The notes: generated from the letters alone by a model not told the origin. A stretch of DNA of 35,940 bases from Gemmatimonadota bacterium (GCA_029879725.1 JAOUPR010000036.1:1-35940), one strand, 5' to 3'. Positions 16,332 to 25,434 are shown, counted from the first letter of the stretch. Made by a program: numbers and translations.

Positions 16332-18311
16332 TTATTCGAGATAGGTGTACCCGTCGATTCCCTGGTCCAGGAAGCGGCGCATGCTCACGGCCTCCTGGAG
16401 TGTGAGGCGCTTCGAGGCCAGGGCGGCCTCGATCTCCCTTCTCAGGGTCCGACGCATCCCGTCCGGATCGAACTGCACGTACTGGAGCACTTCGCGGACC
16501 GTGTCGCCCTCCACCACTTCGTCGAGGTACCAGTGGCCGTCCTCACCCAGCGCCACGTGCACGGCGTGGGTGTCTCCGAACAGATTGTGGAGGTCTCCCA
16601 GCGTCTCCTGGTACGCACCGGTGAGGAACACGGCCAGGTAGTACGGCTCCATCTCTCCCGCGGGACCGCCGTTGGACTCCCCGCGGCGCAACTCGTGAAG
16701 CGCCAGGGTGCGCTCGGGCTCGCCGTCTCCGGGAAAGCGATCGACGCGTCCGTCCGAGTCGCAGGTGATGTCGGCCAGCGTTCCGCGGCGCGTGGGCTCC
16801 TCGTCGAGGCGGTGGATGGGAAGGATGGGGAAGATCTGGTCGATCCCCCATGAATCGATGAGGGACTGGAAGAGACTGAAGTTCGAGAAGTAGATGTCGC
16901 CCATCCGGTCGGGAAGGTCGGCGAGCTCGTCGGGGAGCTCGCCCCCCATCTTCTGAACGACCCGGGCTCCGATGGCCCAATACAACTCCTCCGCGGCCGC
17001 CCGGGGGGTGATGCTCATGTATCCCAGATTGAACAGGCTGACGGCTTCTGTGAGGGCGTGCTCGGCGTCGTGGTAGATCTCCACCGGATCGGCGTCCTCA
17101 TCGAGGCGTTGGTACGCGTCCACGAGATCGAGGAGAGGCTGCGGCGTCTCGTCTTCGGGTCCCTCGGTGATGGCGCGTTCCACGAGGGCCTGATCGGGCT
17201 TCTCGGGGAAGACACGGCTCCCCAGAACCTGGAAGATCAACGCGCCCGAGTGCGCCACCAGCGCCCTCCCCGACTCGGTCACCAGGTCGGGGTGGGGCAC
17301 GCCCGCGTCGTCGCAGACCGACTTGACGCGGTATACGATGTCGGTTGCGTACTGCTCCGGCGTGTAGTTGACCGAGGAGTCCGTGGCCGACTTGGAGCCG
17401 TCGTAGTCCACTCCGAGGCCCCCGCCGAGGTCCAGCATCCCCATGGGCGCGCCGAGCTTGACCAACTCCACGTAGATGTGGGCCAGCTCGCTCACGGCGA
17501 ACTTCACGGTACGGATGTCGAAGATCTGCGACCCGATGTGGCAGTGGAGCATCTGGAGGCCGTCCAGGAGCCCTTCGCCCTTCAGGTACTCGACGCTGGC
17601 CAGGATCTGGCTGACCGAGAGGCCGAACTTTCCCCGGAACCCACCCGAGTCCGCCCAGCGCCCGACTCCTCCGGACGCGAGCTTGGCCCGGATCCCGAAG
17701 CGGGGAGTCACCTTGTGGGTGCGGGCCGACCGGGCGATCAACTCGAGCTCGTGCGGCTGCTCGGCCACGGGGATGATGTTCCTCCCCATCTTGGCGGCCA
17801 GGATGACCGTCTCGATGAACTCCTCGTCCTTGAACCCGTTGCAGATCAGGGGCATGGAGTTGCGGCCCTCGGTGAGCGCGAGCCCCGCGAGGAGTTCGGG
17901 TTTGGAGCCCACTTCGAGTCCGAACCCGAGCTTCTGACCGAAGTCCCGGATCTCCTCACAGATGTGTCGCTGCTGGTTCACCTTGATGGGATACACGCAC
18001 GAATACCCGCCGCGGTACTCCCCTTCGGCGATGGCCGCGTCGAACGCCCTGCGGAGCTCGGTCATGCGGTCCTCGAGGATCCCCGAAAAGCGCACGACCA
18101 CGGGAGGGTAGATGTCCCTCGCCTCCAGCCCCTGGACCAGCTCGAGCAGGTCGATCTTCTGGTCCGGGTTCTTTCCCGGGTAGACTTCGACGGTGCCCTG
18201 GTCCGACACGCCGAAATACCCGGAACCCCAGTAGGGGAGCCCGTACAGCTCGGCCGCGTGCAACGGCGTCCAGGTCGCGTCCCGCGGTGCCTGGGGATCG
18301 GCGTTTTCCAT
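16332..18311 (-). CDS. speA: Biosynthetic arginine decarboxylase
   Basis: A 659-residue PLP enzyme that converts arginine to agmatine, the first step of the agmatine route to putrescine and spermidine. PLP-binding Lys110 lies in CVYPIKVNQQR. Other SpeA-specific stretches are LGFGLEVGSKPELLAGLAL, ICNGFKDEEFIE, MLHCHIGSQI, LDLGGGLGVDYDGS, ESGRALVAHS, FSLFQSLIDSW, and ADITCDSDGRVDRF with the Cys that contributes to the active site. Full length for the family. ATG 18311 has no clear ribosome binding site. No signal peptide is seen, so a cytoplasmic location is expected. It heads an operon with the flavoprotein gene and is divergent from the FIST/kinase operon. No agmatinase or agmatine deiminase is present in the window, so the rest of the polyamine path must lie elsewhere. 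Confidence 0.97.
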   Translation of the reverse strand: MENADPQAPRDATWTPLHAAELYGLPYWGSGYFGVSDQGTVEVYPGKNPDQKIDLLELVQGLEARDIYPPVVVRFSGILEDRMTELRRAFDAAIAEGEYRGGYSCVYPIKVNQQRHICEEIRDFGQKLGFGLEVGSKPELLAGLALTEGRNSMPLICNGFKDEEFIETVILAAKMGRNIIPVAEQPHELELIARSARTHKVTPRFGIRAKLASGGVGRWADSGGFRGKFGLSVSQILASVEYLKGEGLLDGLQMLHCHIGSQIFDIRTVKFAVSELAHIYVELVKLGAPMGMLDLGGGLGVDYDGSKSATDSSVNYTPEQYATDIVYRVKSVCDDAGVPHPDLVTESGRALVAHSGALIFQVLGSRVFPEKPDQALVERAITEGPEDETPQPLLDLVDAYQRLDEDADPVEIYHDAEHALTEAVSLFNLGYMSITPRAAAEELYWAIGARVVQKMGGELPDELADLPDRMGDIYFSNFSLFQSLIDSWGIDQIFPILPIHRLDEEPTRRGTLADITCDSDGRVDRFPGDGEPERTLALHELRRGESNGGPAGEMEPYYLAVFLTGAYQETLGDLHNLFGDTHAVHVALGEDGHWYLDEVVEGDTVREVLQYVQFDPDGMRRTLRREIEAALASKRLTLQEAVSMRRFLDQGIDGYTYLE

Positions 18312-18370
18312 TTCGTGTGACCGCTATCCGGCAAAGGGTGTCAAAGAGGGAAGAACGTTCTCGAACTTCG

Positions 18371-18402
18371 GGGTGGTTCACAAGACCGTCGGGGGTGTTC
18401 AC
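18371..18402. promoter_or_regulatory. Two-copy direct repeat in the speA/FIST divergent region
   Basis: GGGTGGTTCAC (18371-18381) and GGGGTGTTCAC (18392-18402) match at nine of eleven positions and are spaced by 21 bases, two helical turns. A separate inverted repeat CGGAC/GTCCG lies at about 18417-18432. The position in a 245-base divergent gap fits an operator, but no regulator is identified. Confidence 0.3.
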
Positions 18403-18450
18403 GGCGTGTCGCGTATCGGACGAAGTGTCCGGGCGTGGGGAAATATGTGA

Positions 18451-18479
18451 TTGCCTCCCGGCGCTGTCTTGGATAGACT
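18451..18479 (+). promoter_or_regulatory. Candidate promoter of the FIST/kinase operon
   Basis: TTGCCT at 18451-18456, exactly 17 bases, then TAGACT at 18474-18479; four of six bases match in each box. It would start transcription near 18486, about 70 bases before the FIST start codon. Confidence 0.45.
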
Positions 18480-18556
18480 TTCCGGAATTCCTTCATTCCG
18501 AGGGGATTCCCTTGCTGCCGGTCCCCCGCGCCATGCCCACCACCGGAGGGCCCACC

Positions 18557-19699
18557 ATGCAACGCTTCCTGTACCGACCGGCGGAAAGTTGGGCGGAACT
18601 GGGGAGTGAAGTGCGAGGGTGGAAGGCCGAGCATCCCGGACTCAGCGTGATCGCGTTCGTCGCCGAAGCCGATGCGGGGAAGGTGGGCGTGCTCCAGGAA
18701 GTCTTCCGCGACACGGGGGTTCCTCTGCATGGGGCCATCTTTCCCGAGGTGATCTTCCGGGGGGTCTTCAAACCCCTCGGCGCCGTTCTCCTCCTGATGC
18801 CTCACGGACCGCCGGCCCGGTTGCTCGCACTCTCCGGCGGGGCCGGGGGACGGGCGGACGGCGCGGAGGCCTCCGCGGCCGCCATCCGGGACTGGGTGGA
18901 AGGCTCTGTGCGAGACGACGGAGAGCCCACGCTCTTCCTGGTGTTCGACGCGCTGGTGCCGGACATCGAAACGGTGCTGGGCCACCTGTACGAGCGCCTG
19001 GGCCGGCGTGTCCACTACATGGGCGTGAACGCCGGGAGCGAGACGTTCCAGCCCATTCCGTGTCTGTTCGATCCGGAGCGCCTCACGGACCGGGCCGTGC
19101 TCGCCATCCTCCTGCCACCGTCGGCTCACGCCGTGCTGGAACACTGCTACGCGTCCAGGGGCCGGTCCATCCTGGCCACGTCCACGGAGGGGAATCAGAT
19201 CCATTCCATAGACGGCCGGCCGGCCTTCCAGGTATACCAGGAGATGGTCGCCCAGGAGTACGGCGCCCAGATCGACGAAGGGAATTTCTACCAGTACGCC
19301 ATCCACTACCCGTTCGGGATCACCCTCGCCACCGGCGAGGTTCTGGTCCGCATCCCGGTGGCTCTGGGCGAGAACGGCGCGGTCATCTGCGTGGGCGAAG
19401 TGCCCGCCAACAGCGTGCTGACCCTCCTGGACCAGCCCGTGGTGGACTCCCGGGAAACCGTGAGGTCTCTGGTGACCCGCATGGACACGCCCACGGAAGA
19501 GGCGGAGGTACTCCACTTCTACTGCGCCGGGCGGCGACTGCATCTCGCCGAGGAGGCGGCCACGGAGCTTTCCATGCTCGGTGAGCAGTTGGGTGGGAGC
19601 GGCCCCAGCGGCGCGGTATCGTTGGGAGAGATCGGGCCCTCTTCCCGAAGTCGCCTGCCGCGGTTCCACAACGCCACGCTCATCGTGTCCTACGTCTGA
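18557..19699 (+). CDS. FIST-domain sensory protein (stand-alone)
   Basis: A 380-residue soluble protein made of FIST N (about residues 10-200) and FIST C (about 220-375). I chose ATG 18557, which has CGGAGGG six bases upstream; the frame stays open to 18287 but that extension overlaps the divergent speA start and is not protein-like. FIST marks are the central HYMGVNAGSETF segment, AVLAILLPP, and the C-terminal GAVSLGEIGPSSRSRLPRFHN that corresponds to the GEI-Ser/Gly-HN element ending FIST C domains. FIST domains were described as small-ligand sensors, possibly for amino acids, usually linked to kinases or cyclases. This copy is separate but its stop is only three bases from the next gene, a histidine kinase, so it is likely the input subunit of that kinase. 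No membrane segment is seen. Confidence 0.87.
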   Translation: MQRFLYRPAESWAELGSEVRGWKAEHPGLSVIAFVAEADAGKVGVLQEVFRDTGVPLHGAIFPEVIFRGVFKPLGAVLLLMPHGPPARLLALSGGAGGRADGAEASAAAIRDWVEGSVRDDGEPTLFLVFDALVPDIETVLGHLYERLGRRVHYMGVNAGSETFQPIPCLFDPERLTDRAVLAILLPPSAHAVLEHCYASRGRSILATSTEGNQIHSIDGRPAFQVYQEMVAQEYGAQIDEGNFYQYAIHYPFGITLATGEVLVRIPVALGENGAVICVGEVPANSVLTLLDQPVVDSRETVRSLVTRMDTPTEEAEVLHFYCAGRRLHLAEEAATELSMLGEQLGGSGPSGAVSLGEIGPSSRSRLPRFHNATLIVSYV

Positions 19700-19702
19700 T
19701 CC

Positions 19703-21418
19703 ATGTCGGAACAGTCCCATCTGACAACCCTGTACGACCTCGTGCTCGCCATGGGGAGCGAGGTGTCTCTCCCGCCTCTGTTGCGCTCCGTGCTGGGCCG
19801 ATTCCTGTACCAGACGGGATTCCCCGCGGGAATCATATGTCTCGACGATTCCATGGACCCCGACGACTTCCGGGTTCCGGGCTCCGCGGAGGAGATCGAG
19901 CTGGCCGTCCACGCCACCCTGGGGGACCCCGCCCTGGAAGAGCTTCGCGGCAGATCGTTCCGCGTGCGGTCGTCGTGGGTCGCCGATCCGTCCGCCTATC
20001 TGTCGGAGTCGGACGGATCCGCCGAGCTCGGGGTTCCCGGCGCCGCGTATCCCGTCGTCCTCAGGTTGCGCATCCCGCGCATGGGCGTGCTCCTTCTCCT
20101 GGGTGAGGAGGGGATGGCGCAGGACCCGGTGCTGACCCGGGTCTTCGAGCCCGTCATGGGGAACCTGGCCAGACAGGCGTATCTGGCGTACAGACACGAC
20201 GAGCACACCCGCTTTCTCCAACGCGATCTGAACAGGGCGGTGAGCGGACTGGTCCGCTTCAAGGCGGCCTTGGATGCGTCGGAGGAGTGCGTGGTCCTGG
20301 TGGATGGAAGAGGGGATCGCGTCGTCGACGTGAACCTCGGCGCCGTCAGGCTCACGGGATTCGGGCGTGAGGCGTTGGAGGGTGACCGTGTGTCGCGGAT
20401 CGTGCCGGACGGTGTCATGGAGCGCATCCGGGCGGCACAGTCCGTGGCCAGGGAGGAGACCTCCGGGCCGTCGGACCTGAACGATCGCTTCACCACGGAG
20501 ATCACCCGCCACGACGGCACGCGCGTCCCGGTGGAGATGTCCATCAGTCCGGTATGCGATCACGAAGGAGGACCCGGGACTGTGATCCTGGTGGCCCGGG
20601 ACGTGACGGAGCGCTTGAGCCACGAGTTGGAGATGGAGGCGCACCGGCATCACCTGGAGGAGCAGGTGGCGCAGCGTACCGCGGAGCTGGCGGAGAAGAT
20701 GGTGGAGTTGAGGCGGTCCAACGAGGAGTTGGAGCAGTTCGCGTACGTGGCCTCCCACGACCTCCAGGAGCCGCTCCGCATGGTGTCGAGCTTCACGCAA
20801 CTCCTGGCCAAGCGGTACGGAGACAAGCTGGACGATGACGGGATGGAGTTCATCCGGTTCGCGGTGGACGGAGCGAACCGGATGCAGGCGCTCATCAAGG
20901 CACTTCTCCGCTACTCGCGGGTCGGGACGCGTGGTGGTGACTTCGTAGACGTGGACATGAACGAGGTGGCGGACCGTGTGGTCCGCGATCTCTCTCTCGC
21001 GGCGGCGGAGGCCGGGGCCGAGTTCGAAGTCGGTTCGCTTCCCGTGGTCCGGGCGGACCCGAGTCAGATGGGCCAACTCCTGCAGAACCTGCTGGGCAAC
21101 GCCATCCGCCACCGCGGCGAAGCACCACCGCGTGTCAGGGTCTGGGCCGAGCGTCTGGATGATTCCTGGAGGATCTCGGTGGGGGACAACGGAGTGGGAA
21201 TCGACGAGAAGTATCATGATCGGGCCTTCGTGATCTACGAGCGCCTCCATTCCGACGCCAGCCGGGGGGGGACGGGCATCGGATTGGCCATTGCCAAGAA
21301 GATCCTCGATCGGCACGATGGTCGGATCTGGTTCGAGTCCGAGTTGGGGAAGGGTACGACGTTCAATTTTACGATTCCGGCCCACGACGACGGGCAGGGG
21401 GCTCACGATGATGGATGA
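19703..21418 (+). CDS. Soluble PAS sensor histidine kinase (phytochrome-kinase-like core)
   Basis: A 571-residue histidine kinase without membrane segments. Residues 1-165 form a GAF-like input region (LTTLYDLVLAMGSEV start). A PAS domain spans about 185-305, with the typical VVLVDGRGDRVVDVN and DVTERLSHE boundaries, then a coiled coil at about 305-345. The dimerisation/phosphotransfer helix carries His352 in YVASHDLQEPLRMVSSF. The ATPase domain has Asn466 in NLLGNAIRH, Asp495-x-Gly497 in DNGVGI and the GTGIG box at 523-527, so all catalytic motifs are intact. This core is the type that pairs with single-domain Rcp1-like regulators, and exactly such a gene follows, overlapping by 11 bases. 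The start codon ATG 19703 is three bases after the FIST stop, with no separate ribosome binding site, implying translational coupling. Confidence 0.94.
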   Translation: MSEQSHLTTLYDLVLAMGSEVSLPPLLRSVLGRFLYQTGFPAGIICLDDSMDPDDFRVPGSAEEIELAVHATLGDPALEELRGRSFRVRSSWVADPSAYLSESDGSAELGVPGAAYPVVLRLRIPRMGVLLLLGEEGMAQDPVLTRVFEPVMGNLARQAYLAYRHDEHTRFLQRDLNRAVSGLVRFKAALDASEECVVLVDGRGDRVVDVNLGAVRLTGFGREALEGDRVSRIVPDGVMERIRAAQSVAREETSGPSDLNDRFTTEITRHDGTRVPVEMSISPVCDHEGGPGTVILVARDVTERLSHELEMEAHRHHLEEQVAQRTAELAEKMVELRRSNEELEQFAYVASHDLQEPLRMVSSFTQLLAKRYGDKLDDDGMEFIRFAVDGANRMQALIKALLRYSRVGTRGGDFVDVDMNEVADRVVRDLSLAAAEAGAEFEVGSLPVVRADPSQMGQLLQNLLGNAIRHRGEAPPRVRVWAERLDDSWRISVGDNGVGIDEKYHDRAFVIYERLHSDASRGGTGIGLAIAKKILDRHDGRIWFESELGKGTTFNFTIPAHDDGQGAHDDG

Positions 21419-21866
21419 CGAACTTGTTGTGCGGGCGGTGGATGTGCTCCTCGTCGAGGACAACCCCGGAGACGCCCGGCTCGCCCGGGAGGCGTTGAAG
21501 GACGCCAAGGTGAAGAACCGCATCTTCCACGTCGAGGATGGGGAGAAGGCGATGGCCTTCCTGCGCCGGACGGGAGAGTACGCCGAGGCTCCCCGCCCCG
21601 ATCTGATCATCCTGGACCTGAACCTTCCGTTGAAGGATGGCCGGGAGGTCCTGGCCGAGATCAAGGAAGATCCATCCTTGAAGACCATTCCTGTGGTCAT
21701 CCTCACCGTGTCCGACGCCGAGGAGGACATCCTCCGCACCTACGAGTTGCACGCGAACTGCTACATCACGAAGCCCATCGACCTCTCCCAGTTCATCAAG
21801 GTCGTGAACTCCATCGACGACTTCTGGCTGTCCATCGTGCAACTGCCCAGGAGCAGGAGCAGCTGA
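21408..21866 (+). CDS. Single-domain response regulator (Rcp1-like)
   Basis: A 152-residue receiver protein without output domain. Start at ATG 21408 (a second ATG follows directly at 21411); CAGGGGG lies six to seven bases upstream inside the kinase gene, which it overlaps by 11 bases. Receiver residues are complete: acidic Glu17/Asp18 in LLVEDNPGD, phospho-acceptor Asp70 in LIILDLNLP, Thr100 and Lys122 in YITKP. The sequence AREALKDAKVKN and the C-terminal SIDDFWLSIVQLP are typical of the Rcp1 subfamily, which serves phytochrome-like kinases and often shuttles phosphate to further relay proteins. Being sandwiched between a kinase and a hybrid kinase, it probably links the two. Confidence 0.95.
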   Translation: MMDDELVVRAVDVLLVEDNPGDARLAREALKDAKVKNRIFHVEDGEKAMAFLRRTGEYAEAPRPDLIILDLNLPLKDGREVLAEIKEDPSLKTIPVVILTVSDAEEDILRTYELHANCYITKPIDLSQFIKVVNSIDDFWLSIVQLPRSRSS

Positions 21867-21871
21867 GGCCC

Positions 21872-23875
21872 GTGATCCCCTCCTATCGTGTGCTGGGTGT
21901 GGAGGACAATCCGGGGGACGCGCGCCTCATCCAGGTCATCCTGGCGGAGGACGAGACCATCTCCTGGCGGCTCGAGGTAGTGGGTTCGCTCGCGGCCGCG
22001 GAGGTGCGTCTCCAGGACTCGGAGTGGGATCTGGTGCTTCTGGATCTCTCGCTCCCCGACAGCATGGGGCTTCCAACCCTGGAGAGGGTCCGTGAGCTCC
22101 GTCCGGAACTTCCGGTGCTCGTCGTGACGGGGCAGGACTCGGTGGAACTCGGCTCGCAGATCACCAAGGCGGGCGCGGCCGACTACATCCCCAAGTCCCT
22201 CCTGGAAACGGCGTACATCTCCCGTGCCATGCACAACGCCATCGAGCGCACCCGGATGATCGGTCAGCTCCGGCGGGAGGAAGCGAGATCCGCGGCGATC
22301 CTGGGAGTCGCGCCCAGCGCCATCATCTCCGTGGACGCCAACCACCGGATCGCGGTGTTCAACCAGGGGGCCGAGCGGACCTTCGGGTACAAGGCCTCGG
22401 AGGTGGTGGGGGAGGGTCTGGAGTGCCTCCTTCCCGAAGGCGTGCGCGCGTCCCACCATCGCATGGCGGACGCCTTCATGAAGGCGTCGGGTGAGAAGGG
22501 ACAGGTCATGGGCGTTCCGGGCGAGATCGCGGGACGGCGCAAGGACGGCACGGTGTTCCCCGCGCATGCCGTGCTGCGCCGGGTCGTCATCGACGGCGAG
22601 GTTCTGGTCACGGTGGGCATCCTCGACCTCACCGAGCTCAAGCGGGCGGAGAGGGAGCTTCGCGAGCGGGAGGGCGAACTCCGTCAGGCCCAGAAGATGG
22701 AGGCGGTGGGTCAGCTCGCCTCCGGGATCGCGCACGACTTCAACAACGTCCTGGCCATCATCACCAGCGGCGCGGAGATCATCCGCCGGCGGACCCGGGA
22801 ACGCGAAGATCTCCACGGCGCGCTCCAGACGATCGTGCGCGCGGTGGACCGCGGTCGTTCCATCACCGGGCGCATGCTCGAGTTCACACGGAAGGGCGAG
22901 GTGGATTTCCGGGTGTTGCCCGCCGTGGAGGTGCTTCGCGACGTGGTGGAGATCGGGGCGCACGCGCTCCCGAAGCGGATTTCGGTATCCATGGCCGCGC
23001 CCACCACCGAGGGGTTCGTGCGCGGCAACAAGGAGCAGTTGACCCAGGTCTTGCTGAATCTCTGCATCAACGCCGCCGACGCCATCGAAGGGGAGGGGTG
23101 CATCACCCTCACGGCCAGGGAGCCCAGCGCTGAGGAGCGGGAGCGCCATCCGCTCCCCCCGGACGGGGAGGGTGAGGGCCATCTGGTGATCTCGGTGTCC
23201 GATACCGGTGTGGGGATGGACGACGCGATCCGGGCGCGGATCTTCGATCCGTTCTTCACGACGAAGGAGCAGGGGAAGGGCACGGGACTGGGCCTGTCCA
23301 TCGTCTACAGCATCGTGGACCAGCACGGCGGGTGGATCGACGTGGAGAGCGAGGTGGGGGTGGGGACCACCTTCAAGATCGGTCTCCGCCGAGCCGCCGG
23401 CCCGGCCGCAGGGGACATCATCGAGTCCACCTGGTCGGATGAGCGCTCCCTGGCCATTGAGGGCGATGGCGGGCCGTCCATCCACGTCCTGTTCGTCGAC
23501 GACGAGGAGATGTTACGGGAGTTGGCGGACGAAGCGCTGGGAGACCTCGGGTTCAGGGTGACCCTGGCGGCGGCGCCGGAGTTCGCACTGGAGCTCCTCA
23601 GAGCGTCGCCCCGAGCCTTCGACGTGCTCGTCACCGATCTCGAGATGGCTGGGGAGGGAGGCATCGGTCTCGTGTCCGCCGTGCGGGAGAAGGCCTACGA
23701 TCTGCCCATCATCGTCTCGAGTGGATATGTCTCCGAAGACGTGCAGGACAGGTTGGTGTCGTTGGGCGTCAACGCGATCCTGCGGAAGCCCTTTTCGTTT
23801 CCCGAGCTCGTCACGCAGATCCGGGCGCAGGTCCGGTCGTGGCCCGGTTCGGGAGCCGCTCCCGATCCGCACTAG
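21872..23875 (+). CDS. REC-PAS-histidine kinase-REC hybrid protein
   Basis: A 667-residue soluble hybrid. GTG 21872 starts five bases after the preceding stop; GAGG overlaps that stop. Domains in order: N-terminal receiver (residues 5-125; acidic Glu11/Asp12, phospho-acceptor Asp58 in LLDLSLPDS, Lys108), PAS (about 140-255, [10 protein letters not shown] to [10 protein letters not shown]), short coiled coil, kinase core with phospho-acceptor His288 in SGIAHDFNN, ATPase motifs Asn400 (NLCINAADA), Asp444-x-Gly446 (SDTGVGM), FFTTK and GTGLG (470-474), and a C-terminal receiver (about 536-655; Asp543/Asp544, phospho-acceptor Asp589 in LVTDLEM, Lys639). All phosphotransfer residues are intact. With two receivers and one kinase it can accept phosphate from the upstream kinase and pass it on. 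No DNA-binding output is encoded in the operon, so the final target lies elsewhere. Confidence 0.95.
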   Translation: MIPSYRVLGVEDNPGDARLIQVILAEDETISWRLEVVGSLAAAEVRLQDSEWDLVLLDLSLPDSMGLPTLERVRELRPELPVLVVTGQDSVELGSQITKAGAADYIPKSLLETAYISRAMHNAIERTRMIGQLRREEARSAAILGVAPSAIISVDANHRIAVFNQGAERTFGYKASEVVGEGLECLLPEGVRASHHRMADAFMKASGEKGQVMGVPGEIAGRRKDGTVFPAHAVLRRVVIDGEVLVTVGILDLTELKRAERELREREGELRQAQKMEAVGQLASGIAHDFNNVLAIITSGAEIIRRRTREREDLHGALQTIVRAVDRGRSITGRMLEFTRKGEVDFRVLPAVEVLRDVVEIGAHALPKRISVSMAAPTTEGFVRGNKEQLTQVLLNLCINAADAIEGEGCITLTAREPSAEERERHPLPPDGEGEGHLVISVSDTGVGMDDAIRARIFDPFFTTKEQGKGTGLGLSIVYSIVDQHGGWIDVESEVGVGTTFKIGLRRAAGPAAGDIIESTWSDERSLAIEGDGGPSIHVLFVDDEEMLRELADEALGDLGFRVTLAAAPEFALELLRASPRAFDVLVTDLEMAGEGGIGLVSAVREKAYDLPIIVSSGYVSEDVQDRLVSLGVNAILRKPFSFPELVTQIRAQVRSWPGSGAAPDPH

Positions 23876-23983
23876 GGTCATCCCTTCGCGGCGCGTCTCA
23901 GGGGAGGGGAGAAGCCGGCCTGCTTCGGCCACCTTCCCGCTTCTTCGCGAAACATTGCTCCGTCCCGATGGTACGGGATCACC

Positions 23984-24763
23984 ATGATCGCTCTCACTCC
24001 CTGGGTCATCCGCCTCATCGTCGCGAACCTCATCGTCTTCGTGCTGACGGGGGGGAGTCCGTCCCTGCACCTGAAGTTGGCGCTCTGGCCCCCCGGGGTG
24101 CTCCAACACCCCTGGACCCCCATCACGTACATGTTCGTGCACGCGGGGTTCTCGCACATCTTCCTGAACATGCTCATGCTGTTCATGTTCGGCCCCCGGT
24201 TGGAAGAGCGGCTCGGCGGACGGGACTTCATCCGCCTCTACCTCCTGGCGGGGCTGGGCGGCGCGCTCCTGACCTTCGTGTTCCAGCCCGCGTATCCGGT
24301 GGTGGGCGCGTCGGGGGCGGTGTACGGCGTCACCGCCGGCTTCGCCATGCTCTGGCCGCGGGAGCGGGTGTACATCTGGGGGGTGCTCCCGGTGGAGATC
24401 TGGCTGCTCACCACCGTGATGGTCTTCCTGAGCCTCTACTTCGGGATGTCGGGTGGGCAGCCGGGGATCGCCCACTTCGCCCACCTGGGTGGGCTCGTCA
24501 CCGGGATCGGATACCTGAAGGGGCGCGACTGGTGGCGGGGAGCGGCTCGCAGGGAGTTCCGCCGGGCCGCGACGGGACACGTGGACACGAGGTCGCCGGA
24601 CGACACCACGCTGCAGCGGTGGAGGGCGATTCCACTCGCCCGGCTCCACGAGCTGAACCGCGAGGAGGCGGAGCGCCTCCTCCTCAAGGCGGAGCGTCAG
24701 GGTGTGCGGAGCCTCACGCTCGCGGAGAGGGCGTTCATGGATCGCCTGTCCAGCAATCACTGA
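23984..24763 (+). CDS. Rhomboid-family intramembrane serine protease
   Basis: A 259-residue membrane protease. Six hydrophobic segments lie between residues 8 and 178. The catalytic dyad is Ser110 in VVGASGAVYG and His167 in HFAHLGG, followed by the helix-packing glycines of TM6. The L1-loop motif preceding TM2 reads VHAGFSHIFLNM, with the family His and Asn. A hydrophilic C-terminal tail of about 80 residues is Arg-rich and helical and ends in AERAFMDRLSSNH, as in several bacterial rhomboids with a short cytosolic regulatory tail. The start ATG 23984 has only weak upstream purines. It is 108 bases after the hybrid-kinase gene and nine bases before the YigZ-type gene, with which it is probably cotranscribed. 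The substrate cannot be predicted. Confidence 0.93.
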   Translation: MIALTPWVIRLIVANLIVFVLTGGSPSLHLKLALWPPGVLQHPWTPITYMFVHAGFSHIFLNMLMLFMFGPRLEERLGGRDFIRLYLLAGLGGALLTFVFQPAYPVVGASGAVYGVTAGFAMLWPRERVYIWGVLPVEIWLLTTVMVFLSLYFGMSGGQPGIAHFAHLGGLVTGIGYLKGRDWWRGAARREFRRAATGHVDTRSPDDTTLQRWRAIPLARLHELNREEAERLLLKAERQGVRSLTLAERAFMDRLSSNH

Positions 24764-24771
24764 CGATCGCA

Positions 24772-25434
24772 GTGGGTTCGGGGAGCGAGGCGTGGTATCG
24801 GATTCCCGTGGGGCGGCACCGGGTGGAAGAGGCCATCCAGCGTAGCCGTTTCGTCACCACCGTGGCCCACGCCCCCTCCGTCGACGCCGCCCAGGAGTTC
24901 ATCGCGGAGATGCGCGAGGAGTTTCCCGACGCCACCCACAACTGCTGGGCCTTCGTGGCCGGCCCCCCCGGGGATTCGGCCCGGATCGGGATGAGCGACG
25001 ACGGTGAGCCCCACGGCACGGCCGGGATGCCCATGCTCACCACCCTCCTGCACGGCGGGGTGGGCGAGATCGTGGCCGTGGTCACCCGCTACTACGGAGG
25101 CGTGAAGCTCGGGACGGGTGGACTGACGCGCGCGTATTCGTCCGGGGTCAAGCTCGCCCTGGCCAACCTCCCCACCGTGGAGCGGGTGGAGCGCGCCGAG
25201 TTGGCGGTGACCTTCGGGTACGCCGACGTGGACGGGTTCCGCCGCATCGTGGACGAATTCCGGGTGCTGGTCCGCGACGAGCGGTACGACAGCGCCGTGA
25301 CCTACCTCTGCGGCGTGCCGGTCCCCTGCCTGGAACGCTTCCGGGAGGCCGTCACCAATCTGACCCGGGGCTCCGCTCTGTTCAATGCGGCCAGTTCGAG
25401 AACGGATCTTCCAGCGACGGACTCTGGGGCGTGA
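24772..25434 (+). CDS. yigZ: IMPACT/YigZ-family protein
   Basis: A 220-residue protein of the IMPACT (UPF0029) family, related to E. coli YigZ and the N-terminal domain of eukaryotic IMPACT. The family signature is complete: DDGEPHGTAGMPML (residues 76-89) followed by VTRYYGGVKLGTGGLTRAYS (104-123). The N-terminal part has SRFVTTVAHA and HNCWAF, and the C-terminal 70 residues form the usual ferredoxin-like DUF1949-type domain. The start is taken as GTG 24772, nine bases after the rhomboid stop; a GTG at 24808 is an alternative and neither has a strong ribosome binding site, so the exact start is open. The molecular role of bacterial members is unsettled. Its 3' end overlaps the convergent M24 peptidase gene by 53 bases. 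Confidence 0.93.
   Translation: MGSGSEAWYRIPVGRHRVEEAIQRSRFVTTVAHAPSVDAAQEFIAEMREEFPDATHNCWAFVAGPPGDSARIGMSDDGEPHGTAGMPMLTTLLHGGVGEIVAVVTRYYGGVKLGTGGLTRAYSSGVKLALANLPTVERVERAELAVTFGYADVDGFRRIVDEFRVLVRDERYDSAVTYLCGVPVPCLERFREAVTNLTRGSALFNAASSRTDLPATDSGA

Noticed and set aside
17058..18320. A 420-codon plus-strand frame opposite speA
   Set aside because: Antisense to a full-length SpeA with all motifs; composition is that of a shadow frame.
18287..18556. N-terminal extension of the FIST protein
   Set aside because: It overlaps the speA start and the promoter region, and CGGAGGG marks the ATG at 18557.
18341..21739. An 1132-codon open frame on the minus strand opposite the FIST and kinase genes
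   Set aside because: It covers two recognised genes with intact motifs; the antisense product has no domain-like pattern.
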